Origin: Bacillota bacterium
Lineage (GTDB): Bacteria; Bacillota; Clostridia; Lachnospirales; Lachnospiraceae
Direction: 5' to 3'
DNA: 64,000 nucleotides
Assembly (NCBI GenBank): GCA_023414875.1
Contig: JAEZMV010000028.1
Coordinates: 503,952-567,951, forward strand
Shown here piece after piece: positions 51,854-58,505 of this stretch. The notes under the pieces were generated by a model that ran no database searches, had not been told where the DNA came from, and saw only the letters and a program-made list of their open reading frames with translations. The stretch's first letter is position 1; every line of letters begins with the position of its first letter. The translations under genes and the position numbers were made by a program.

Positions 51854-52612
51854 ATGAGTATTAAAATTGGACATGCATCCATAGACGAAAGAGGAAAAAT
51901 AGCCGGAGGCAATTCAGGAGATCAAACAGGTAAAGAGGTTTGTATACGATCATGGTACAATAAAGCATGGAATATTTACCTTGAGTGCCTGGATAGGGTG
52001 ATGGCTGATAATGCAGCTAAATTCATGGTACAGATTTGTACTGATGATAATTATGGATATGATCAGGTTGAAAGATGGACAGGCTATAATGCTATTAAGA
52101 AGAATGGAAGTAAAGTATCCGGAGCCACGGGTGAATTTGATTGCTCAAGCCTGATAATAACATGTTACATAATGGCCGGATTAAAAATTTCACCTGATGG
52201 TTACACAGGTAATCTAAAAGCTAAGTTACTTGCTACTGGTAAATTCAAGTTATATAGTGATGCTCCACATCTGACCTCTGATAAATATGCAAAACGAGGC
52301 GGTATTTATCTAAAAGAGGGATCTCATGTTGTTATGGCTTTGGAGGATGGATCGAGACCAGTCAATCCATATAAGGAACCTGCGGAAACCATTATAAAAG
52401 GTATGGCCGGAGAAGGTGTAAGGTGGACGCAGTGGGAGTTGCGTGCTGCTGGATATACTATCGTGGAGGTAAATGGATTTTCTAAGGAGCTGAAAATAGA
52501 TGGTCTTTGCGGTCCTATCACTGATGCAGGGATCAGGAAGTATCAATTAGATCATGGACTCACCATTGACGGTAAAGTTGGATTAAAAACCCGAACCGAA
52601 ATGAAAAGGTAA
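51854..52612 (+). CDS. Endolysin (NlpC/P60-like) with peptidoglycan-binding domain
   Basis: A 252-residue protein without a signal peptide. The catalytic part (about 1-175) shows GEFDCSSL with Cys97 and EGSHVVMAL with His158, a cysteine peptidase pattern. The C-terminal part (about 195-250) is a PG_binding_1 repeat: IDGLCGPITDAGIRKYQLDH and IDGKVGLKTR. It should cut cell-wall peptide bonds after holin action. Aggaggc precedes the ATG. Confidence 0.87.
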   Translation: MSIKIGHASIDERGKIAGGNSGDQTGKEVCIRSWYNKAWNIYLECLDRVMADNAAKFMVQICTDDNYGYDQVERWTGYNAIKKNGSKVSGATGEFDCSSLIITCYIMAGLKISPDGYTGNLKAKLLATGKFKLYSDAPHLTSDKYAKRGGIYLKEGSHVVMALEDGSRPVNPYKEPAETIIKGMAGEGVRWTQWELRAAGYTIVEVNGFSKELKIDGLCGPITDAGIRKYQLDHGLTIDGKVGLKTRTEMKR

Positions 52613-52624
52613 TAGATATAACAA

Positions 52625-52652
52625 ACCCCTCAATGCTTAAGCAAAGAGGGGT
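52625..52652. terminator. Hairpin between endolysin and the leftward lipoprotein gene
   Basis: Arms acccctc (52625-52631) and gaggggt (52646-52652) between convergent genes. T-runs are weak on both sides. Confidence 0.6.
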
Positions 52653-52659
52653 GATTTGA

Positions 52660-53232
52660 TTATTTCATGGCGCGGTTTACAACATCCATGCAATCCGCAC
52701 TAATCATCATTTTAATATTAGAATCGTCACCGCTATAAATAAAATCATATTCAACAATTGGGTTCCCATCTCCGTCAACAAATTTTAAATATAGGTTTTT
52801 GCTGTCTGTTTGCTTTATCAATGCCAACGTTGTAAATCCATCCGTAAGCTGATTATAGGCTTTTCTTATATTGTCCTCGGTAGCTGTTCCAATATCCACG
52901 GTAAGCAATACGGCATTTTCATCTACTAGCGCGCTATCTGCATTCCCAAATGTAGCGGTTCCCCACGCACCTAGCATGTCGTCTCCAATAGTTTCTGCGT
53001 ATAATTCTCCGTACTTTTGAAAATATTCATTGAACTGTTCTTTGTTGGTTTTGTTCTCTGCCTCAAGTTCTTTGAATGATTTATTCGTTTCTGTTATATC
53101 ATTACTAAGCATGTCGTATTCTGATTTTAGCGTGTCATAGTCGGATTTCAAGTTATTATACTCGCTTTCTGATATTCCGCATCCGGTAAGTAGCATAAGA
53201 GCCACCGCAAGGATAATTAACATTCTTTTCAT
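52660..53232 (-). CDS. Prophage lipoprotein (moron candidate)
   Basis: A 190-residue protein with a lipoprotein signal (residues 1-18, lipobox LLTGC) and a coiled coil (about 24-65). The C-terminal domain (about 75-190) is mixed alpha/beta without a recognised family. It is transcribed against the late genes from its own promoter, so it is probably made in the lysogen. Surface lipoproteins of prophages can block superinfection; that role here is inference. Aaggaggg precedes the ATG. Confidence 0.8.
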   Translation of the reverse strand: MKRMLIILAVALMLLTGCGISESEYNNLKSDYDTLKSEYDMLSNDITETNKSFKELEAENKTNKEQFNEYFQKYGELYAETIGDDMLGAWGTATFGNADSALVDENAVLLTVDIGTATEDNIRKAYNQLTDGFTTLALIKQTDSKNLYLKFVDGDGNPIVEYDFIYSGDDSNIKMMISADCMDVVNRAMK

Positions 53233-53261
53233 TGTACACCCTCCTTAGTATTAATAATCGA

Positions 53262-53290
53262 ATTATAGTACCAATACCACAATTTGTAAA
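53262..53290 (-). promoter_or_regulatory. Promoter of the prophage lipoprotein gene
   Basis: On the minus strand: TTTACA (53290-53285), 17 bp, TATAAT (53267-53262), 30 bp before the start codon. Confidence 0.7.
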
Positions 53291-53291
53291 C

Positions 53292-53340
53292 AAAAATAGA
53301 ACCCTGCGCTTTAACTCAGAGATTAAAGAGAAGCGCAGGG
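53292..53340 (-). terminator. Leftward terminator with no gene upstream
   Basis: Arms ccctgcgct (53302-53310) and agcgcaggg (53332-53340); on the minus strand the U-rich tract is at 53298-53292. The region 53345-53572 that would feed it holds no leftward coding frame that I accept. Confidence 0.65.
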
Positions 53341-53581
53341 GACCTATCAGGGATATATATACATTAACATAATTTGACACAAAATGTAAATTATGAAAAA
53401 TGACGAAATAAAATGGATTTAATATAATAAATACATAAAAGGTATTATATGAAAATAATAAAATAGTACTATTATTGAACGACTAAAGATATATCACATA
53501 TAGGACTTATGCACTATAATTTAATAGTATAGTAATTCACCATTTTATAATTACGATCAATTTCGGAGTGGGGTGAAAGCT

Positions 53582-53818
53582 ATGTCAGATCGTATATATA
53601 ATAGAATCAGAGAGCTAAGGTGGCAACTTGGATTAACGACTTATGACTTAGCGGAAAGAGGGGGCTTAAGCCAGGGAGAGGTATCCATGGTTGAGAACGG
53701 AAAGAGAATACCAAATCAATTCACTATGGTGCTTATAAGCAAAGGATTAGGCGTTCCGGTAGTTGACATTTTTATATTAGACTGGAAGGGTATAGATGAA
53801 GAGGATTTGATCGAGTAA
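53582..53818 (+). CDS. XRE-family regulator
   Basis: A 78-residue protein that is one helix-turn-helix domain: RIRELRWQLGLTTYDLAER then GGLSQGEVSMVENGKR. It lies alone near attR, apart from the lysogeny switch. Its target is unknown. The ATG at 53582 follows gggtga; GTG 53573 is an alternative. Confidence 0.75.
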   Translation: MSDRIYNRIRELRWQLGLTTYDLAERGGLSQGEVSMVENGKRIPNQFTMVLISKGLGVPVVDIFILDWKGIDEEDLIE

Positions 53819-53965
53819 AATGGAAAATAATAGCATTTAATTACAATTGTAATGAACATATTTTGGTGTATGGATAAATTTATAACTATGTGGTAGATTT
53901 ATACTATACGCTACATAAGCGTAGTAATAATCGGTAATTATTCCCCAATGATTACATAATAAAAG

Positions 53966-54082
53966 CAAACCAGGCACTGAAAGAGTGTTTATTTGGTTTG
54001 CAAAACAAGAGGGGGACTTATTATGATAAAGTGTAAATAGACCCCATGCATTTCAATATGCACAGGGTCTAATTATTTTTTC
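53966..54082 (+). terminator. Two hairpins around a 5-codon frame; the second is a terminator
   Basis: Arms gcaaacca and tggtttgc (about 53966-54002) form the first hairpin. A gaggggg site then precedes a 5-codon frame (ATG 54023 to TAG 54040). The second hairpin (agaccc 54039-54044 with gggtct 54065-54070, plus tgcat/atgca) ends in a T-rich run. The segment may be a small RNA or a leader. Confidence 0.55.
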
Positions 54083-54151
54083 TTTTATTAATTTGATCAT
54101 TTGATTCCACTTTGAACCACTATCATCATTACTAAAGAGGGGGCTTTACTT

Positions 54152-54370
54152 ATGGACAAAGATTTTGAAAGTTTCATTTCTTCGAGATGTGAAGAAAAAT
54201 TACAGAAAAACAGAGAATACATTGAAATTCAAAAAAAGATGGCAGATGCTCAATCACATAATAAAATGGATGACTACAGTGAATTGTCGCTAAGATTGCA
54301 GTTAATAGTACAAAATGAGTGTTATAAATATGCGTTTAAAGATATATTAATGGTATTAATTAACGCATAA
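54152..54370 (+). CDS. Small phage protein near attR, unknown function
   Basis: A 72-residue highly charged helical protein (FISSRCEEKLQKNREYIEIQ...). No family is recognised. It lies between a terminator and attR with an aagagggggc Shine-Dalgarno. Position next to attR makes a recombination directionality factor possible, without other support. Confidence 0.55.
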   Translation: MDKDFESFISSRCEEKLQKNREYIEIQKKMADAQSHNKMDDYSELSLRLQLIVQNECYKYAFKDILMVLINA

Positions 54371-54373
54371 TAT

Positions 54374-54416
54374 AAAAAGTCAACCACTCAGGCATCATAG
54401 AGTAGGTTGACTTTTT
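54374..54416. terminator. Bidirectional terminator at the right prophage edge
   Basis: Perfect 12-bp arms aaaaagtcaacc (54374-54385) and ggttgacttttt (54405-54416), with A- and T-runs on the outer sides, ending 18 bp before attR. It insulates the host gene from phage transcription. Confidence 0.88.
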
Positions 54417-54433
54417 ATTATACTTCATTACTG

Positions 54434-54444
54434 TTTCGACCACC
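54434..54444 (+). other. attR core
   Basis: tttcgaccacc, identical to attL, in the same codon phase of the deacetylase gene (F-R-P-P). Confidence 0.9.
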
Positions 54445-54757
54445 ATATGGTGACTATAATAATACTTTGATGCAAGTGTCCAGAGAATGTGGATATTATA
54501 CAATACAATGGGATATAAATTCCATGGACTGGAAGGATTATGGTACGGAGAATATTATAAATACGGTTGTAAATAATAAGCATTTAGATAACGGGTCGAT
54601 TATTTTGTTACACAACGGAGCCAAGTATATGCCCGATGCCCTTGGAACTATTATAGTATCCCTTCGCAATAAAGGATACGACCTAGTTCCGATCTCCAAG
54701 CTGATTTACACCGGGGATTATGCGGTTGATCAAACGGGAAGACAGTTTGAGAGATGA
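54434..54757 (+). pseudogene. PdaB-like polysaccharide deacetylase, 3' part
   Basis: The remaining 107 codons of the split gene: motif 3 FRPPYGDYNN, motif 4 WDINSMDWKDYG, motif 5 ILLHNG, and the final helix. No ribosome-binding site for this fragment alone is evident (a TTG at 54407 lies in the terminator arm), so it is probably silent while the prophage is present. After excision codons TTT CGA CCA CCA TAT GGT join the 5' part directly. Confidence 0.9.
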
Positions 54758-54867
54758 TCTATCATTAAGGCAATAATATTGTTATGAAAATGAGAAGTAA
54801 GGTAATTAAAAAATAGGAATTAACTGGGGGATAACAGATGCTCCCAGTTATTTTTTTGGTAAAGAAT

Positions 54868-54905
54868 TACGATTCATGCGGTAAGAGATACGATTCGTGC
54901 GGTAA
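54868..54905 (+). promoter_or_regulatory. Paired boxes with 21-bp period upstream of 54980
   Basis: tacgattcatgcggtaa (54868-54884) and tacgattcgtgcggtaa (54889-54905), start to start 21 bp. A T-run and possible -10 elements (taaaat, tatgct) follow. A matching pair lies at 61046-61083. A two-turn direct repeat suggests a dimeric regulator, possibly LytTR type. Confidence 0.7.
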
Positions 54906-54979
54906 ACGGTTTTTTTTAGATAAAATATGCTATTCTTTTGTTAACATTAAAGAGATTATTGAGAAGGGGTTGATTTTAT

Positions 54980-55315
54980 ATGGATGTAGCCACACTGGGC
55001 TGGTTTATCGCAGTAATTTGTGCGACAGCCTTAGTAGCACTGTGGTTTACAATTAGTTTTAAGGAGCTTTCCGTAAAGAGGAAGAGACTTGCTGCCATTG
55101 GCGAGCAGGTACAAATTCATCGCAGATTGTATATGCAGGAGCGTGGTGGAGAAAATGACGCAGTAGCTAAGAATATATTAGAAAATAAGCTTATGGTTTA
55201 TCGTGGAGTGGAAAAAGAATACAATGTACTACTGAAAAAACCGTTATATCGTATCCCAGCTTATATCATGAGGTTTTATCCTACAGGAAGGGACAATGGT
55301 GCTAATGACCAATGA
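54980..55315 (+). CDS. Small membrane-anchored protein
   Basis: A 111-residue protein with an N-terminal membrane segment (about residues 4-27) and a basic, helical cytoplasmic part. No family is recognised. It is preceded by the 21-bp-period boxes, so it is a likely target of the same regulator as the 61144 gene. The Shine-Dalgarno (gaagggg) is about 13 bp from the ATG. Confidence 0.65.
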   Translation: MDVATLGWFIAVICATALVALWFTISFKELSVKRKRLAAIGEQVQIHRRLYMQERGGENDAVAKNILENKLMVYRGVEKEYNVLLKKPLYRIPAYIMRFYPTGRDNGANDQ

Positions 55316-55418
55316 GAGGCAAGACAAAGACAATAGGATCTATTTAACTTATTCTGGCGTTATTATGTTTGTGACGGTGGATGGAATAATTACAATGAAA
55401 GTAGGCTTTAATGAGTAA
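55305..55418 (+). CDS. Possible 37-residue protein
   Basis: ATG at 55305 overlaps the end of the 54980 gene by 11 bp. The product has a hydrophobic middle (SGVIMFVTVDGIITMKVG). Ggaaggg lies about 12 bp upstream. Support is weak. The following 220 bp hold only a short perfect hairpin (gctgcatc/gatgcagc, 55486-55504). Confidence 0.35.
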   Translation: MTNERQDKDNRIYLTYSGVIMFVTVDGIITMKVGFNE

Positions 55419-55638
55419 TATCATTTTTTGAGAGTATCAATTAGAATAAAATTACGAATATGAAAAACTGGGAGATAATATTTGAGCTGCATCAAAGATG
55501 CAGCATGAGTGGTTAGTATGATTTTAAAAACAATGAAATATTGTAAAATATATGATAAACTATAAATATCTGGAATCATTATGAAGCTAGTGCTATAGTA
55601 ATAAATAAATCATTCTTATGTATCTTAGAGGTTAAATT

Positions 55639-56334
55639 ATGAATAAAATTTTGTTATTGGAAGATGAAGAAAATTTAAACCGTGGAATTACTTTTTTCCT
55701 TCAAAAGGAAGGCTATTATGTCTATTCGTGTTTTTCAATCAAAGAGGTTGAGATGATTCTGAGAAAAGATACCCCACAGGTATTCCTATGCGATATTACA
55801 TTACCGGATGGAAATGGGCTTGATTTTATCAGAAAAATACGAAAAGATAGCAGTGCACATATTATTTGTCTTACTGCCTTGGATCAAGAAACAGATCAAA
55901 TTATGGGTTATGAAGCCGGTGTAGATGATTATATTACAAAACCGTTCAGTTTGTCAGTGCTTACTTTGAAGCTGGGGGCATATTTTAAGAAGAAGGATGT
56001 AAGTAAAAGTTACATAGTAAAATCGGGTGACCTAAGAATTAATCGGAATGAAATGAAGGTATGGAAGGATGATCTGGAGATTTCTTTTACAAAGAATGAG
56101 TGGAAAATGCTACAGCTTTTTATAGATCATCCAAAACAGATTTTATCAAAGATACAGCTGCTTGAGCTGCTTTTTGATTCAGAACAGAGATTTGTTGATG
56201 AGAATACTCTTGCTGTAAATATCAAAAGGCTTCGCGAAAAGATAGAAAAAGACATTTCAGAACCTGAGTATATCAAAAACATTAGAGGTATTGGCTACGT
56301 TTGGAATAAAGAATGCAATAAATTATATACCTAG
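55639..56334 (+). CDS. OmpR-family response regulator
   Basis: A 231-residue protein. The receiver domain has the acidic pair EDEE, phosphoacceptor Asp52 in LCDITLPDGNG, and Lys in TKPFS. The C-terminal winged helix (about 130-228) ends in YIKNIRGIGYVW. It is the partner of the kinase 28 bp downstream and probably controls the ABC exporter. Confidence 0.93.
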   Translation: MNKILLLEDEENLNRGITFFLQKEGYYVYSCFSIKEVEMILRKDTPQVFLCDITLPDGNGLDFIRKIRKDSSAHIICLTALDQETDQIMGYEAGVDDYITKPFSLSVLTLKLGAYFKKKDVSKSYIVKSGDLRINRNEMKVWKDDLEISFTKNEWKMLQLFIDHPKQILSKIQLLELLFDSEQRFVDENTLAVNIKRLREKIEKDISEPEYIKNIRGIGYVWNKECNKLYT

Positions 56335-56362
56335 TCTAGAGTACGGAATATAGGAGACTTAG

Positions 56363-57625
56363 ATGAAAGCTACCAATAAGGGTTTTAAATCAAGATATTT
56401 TATACTGGCAGTTATTGGACTGATAGTTATTCTTCTTTCAGATGCATACTTAATTCGGATCGAGTATAACAACTATCAAGAGAAAATTAAGATTTTGAGT
56501 TATATGATTGAAGGTCAGTTTGGTCAAAAAGATCAAGATAATCTTAGCATAGCCTCGGAATTATTAAAGGGCGGTAAGGATGAAGATCATCAATATGGAC
56601 GAGCATTACTAAAATCCTACGGTTATTTATCTAAATTGGATAATGAATATAGCAGGCAGTATAAAAGAAATATCTTTCGGATTGGAATTGTAACTACAAT
56701 CTTATATATTGGTTTTATATTATCGATGTATCTTATAAACAAGCTATCTAAGAAAAAAAGAAGTCTCGAGCTTAATGAGCTGGAGAAAATTTTGATTGAT
56801 TTTCGAAATGGGATTTATACATTGCTTAAAGCAAAAGAGCTATCAAATAGAGAAGATGACATAAGTCGTATCTATATTCGAATGGAATCCATAGCAGATT
56901 ATCTACTGTTAATGGAAGAACGGATGACAAAGGAAAGAGAAGAGACAAAATCCTTGGTTACAGATATCTCGCATCAATTAAAGACTCCGGTGGCGGCCTT
57001 GAAAACCTGCTTTGAGATTCTCCAACAAGAGGATTTGGAACCAGAGGAATACAAAGAATTTGCAGAAAGATACAATCTTCAGATGAAGGGTCTGGAGGAT
57101 TTATTAGCTGCACTCATTAATATCTCACGACTGGAAATTGGAATGATTCAGATAAAAAGAGAAGAAGGATGTATATACGATACATTAGTTACTGCAGTAA
57201 ATAGAGTTTATCTGAGGGCAGAGGAGAAACAAATCAATATAGAAATTGTAGCAGAGGATCATTTACAGAAGCTATTATTAATGCATGATAGAAAATGGCT
57301 ATGTGAAGCTTTTATTAATATTCTGGATAATGCAATCAAGTATAGTTCAAGTAATACAAGTACTACAATTAATTTAGTGGAGAGAACCTCTTTTTTATGT
57401 ATCGAGATTAGAGATCAAGGTCCGGGTATTCCAAAGGAGGAATATCATCTGATTTTTAAACGTTTTTACAGGGGAAAATCTGATATAGTAAAAAGACAGA
57501 CCGGCTCCGGGGTTGGATTATATTTGACTAGAGAGATAATTAATAAACATGAGGGCACGATTACAGTGGCTTCTGTTCCGGGTAAGGGGAGTACATTTAC
57601 GATACAGTTGCCTTATAAATCTTAG
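56363..57625 (+). CDS. Sensor histidine kinase
   Basis: A 420-residue membrane kinase with two membrane segments (about 13-32 and 112-134) and an extracytoplasmic loop of about 80 residues. The H-box is DISHQLKTPVAAL with His204. The N-box is NILDNAIKYSS, and the G-boxes are DQGPGIPKEE and GSGVGLYLT. It lies with its response regulator before an FtsX-type exporter, a layout often linked to peptide-antibiotic or envelope stress. Confidence 0.92.
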   Translation: MKATNKGFKSRYFILAVIGLIVILLSDAYLIRIEYNNYQEKIKILSYMIEGQFGQKDQDNLSIASELLKGGKDEDHQYGRALLKSYGYLSKLDNEYSRQYKRNIFRIGIVTTILYIGFILSMYLINKLSKKKRSLELNELEKILIDFRNGIYTLLKAKELSNREDDISRIYIRMESIADYLLLMEERMTKEREETKSLVTDISHQLKTPVAALKTCFEILQQEDLEPEEYKEFAERYNLQMKGLEDLLAALINISRLEIGMIQIKREEGCIYDTLVTAVNRVYLRAEEKQINIEIVAEDHLQKLLLMHDRKWLCEAFINILDNAIKYSSSNTSTTINLVERTSFLCIEIRDQGPGIPKEEYHLIFKRFYRGKSDIVKRQTGSGVGLYLTREIINKHEGTITVASVPGKGSTFTIQLPYKS

Positions 57626-57654
57626 AAGTCTTACAAAAATGTAAGGCTTCTTTT
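57625..57654 (+). terminator. Terminator after the kinase gene
   Basis: gaag-t-cttac (57625-57634) pairs with gtaag-g-cttc (57641-57650), followed by tttt. A second ttgtaag follows at 57661. Confidence 0.65.
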
Positions 57655-57833
57655 CTTAAATTGTAAGAGAAATAACAGATTTAGTCGTTATTATTTAAAT
57701 AGGAAATAGAGATCTAACTTAATTCACTTATTTCCATGAAGGAAAGTCTATATGTACTACGGCAAAAAAAGAGTAAAAGTAGTAAGCTCTTATAGACCTT
57801 TAAATAATAAAACATGATTAAGGAGAGTATAAA

Positions 57834-58505
57834 ATGAATACAATTTTAAAATCCGTAAATTTATGCAAGTTTTATGGGAAAGGTGAAAATGAGGTAAAGG
57901 CAGTTCAAAATGCTAATATTTCAATCAAGCAGGGAGAATTTGCAGTTATAGTTGGTAAGTCAGGTTCAGGTAAAAGTACGTTGCTTCATATGTTGGGCGG
58001 ACTTGATACTCCAACGAATGGTACAGTACTGATCAAAGATATGGATATTTTTAAGATGAAACAGGAGGAACGTGCAGTATTTCGCAGAAAAAAAATTGGG
58101 TTTATCTTTCAAGCTTATAATTTAGTATCTTCAATTAATGTATGGGAAAATATCGTATTGCCGATAGGACTCGATGGTAGAACGATCGACAAGGGATATG
58201 TTAAGGATATTATGGAAACACTGGGTATCGACAATAAGATTCATAATTTACCGAATACACTTTCCGGTGGGCAGCAGCAGAGAGTGGCGATTGCAAGAGC
58301 TCTTGCATCAAAACCTGATATCATATTGGCAGATGAACCGACCGGAAATCTTGATTCAAAAAGCAGTGATGAGGTGATTGCACTGCTTAAAATGTCCGTT
58401 CAAAAATACGGTCAGACCTTGGTTATGATTACTCATGATGAAGGTATAGCACAGATAGCAGATCAGATTCTTATGATTGAAGATGGAATGGTGGTGGAGA
58501 AATAA
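57834..58505 (+). CDS. ABC transporter ATP-binding protein (MacB/LolD-like)
   Basis: A 223-residue ATPase. Walker A is GKSGSGKST (about residues 41-49), the Q-loop FQAYNLV, the signature LSGGQQQRVAIARAL (about 142) and Walker B ILADEPTGNLDS. It is of the type that pairs with FtsX-like permeases. It overlaps the permease gene by 1 bp. Aaggaga precedes the ATG. Confidence 0.95.
   Translation: MNTILKSVNLCKFYGKGENEVKAVQNANISIKQGEFAVIVGKSGSGKSTLLHMLGGLDTPTNGTVLIKDMDIFKMKQEERAVFRRKKIGFIFQAYNLVSSINVWENIVLPIGLDGRTIDKGYVKDIMETLGIDNKIHNLPNTLSGGQQQRVAIARALASKPDIILADEPTGNLDSKSSDEVIALLKMSVQKYGQTLVMITHDEGIAQIADQILMIEDGMVVEK

Larger units (their letters stand above)
10329..54444. mobile_element. Complete temperate myovirus prophage (about 44 kb)
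   Basis: The element is bounded by the same 11 bp, tttcgaccacc, at 10329-10339 and 54434-54444. Between them lie, in order: a leftward serine recombinase and repressor, a rightward early/replication operon, terminase, lambda/HK97-like head genes, a P2-like contractile tail and baseplate, fiber, and a lysis set. A leftward lipoprotein gene, a regulator and a small unknown gene complete the right end. No structural gene is visibly broken, so it is probably inducible. Joining the flanks outside the cores restores an uninterrupted host reading frame, which fixes the ends. Confidence 0.95.

Noticed and set aside
10329..54444. tRNA gene as the integration site
   Set aside because: No tRNA is seen at either junction; the core lies in a protein-coding motif.
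54838..55056. Plus-strand frame through the paired 21-bp boxes
   Set aside because: It starts within regulatory repeats, lacks a Shine-Dalgarno and overlaps the better 54980 gene.
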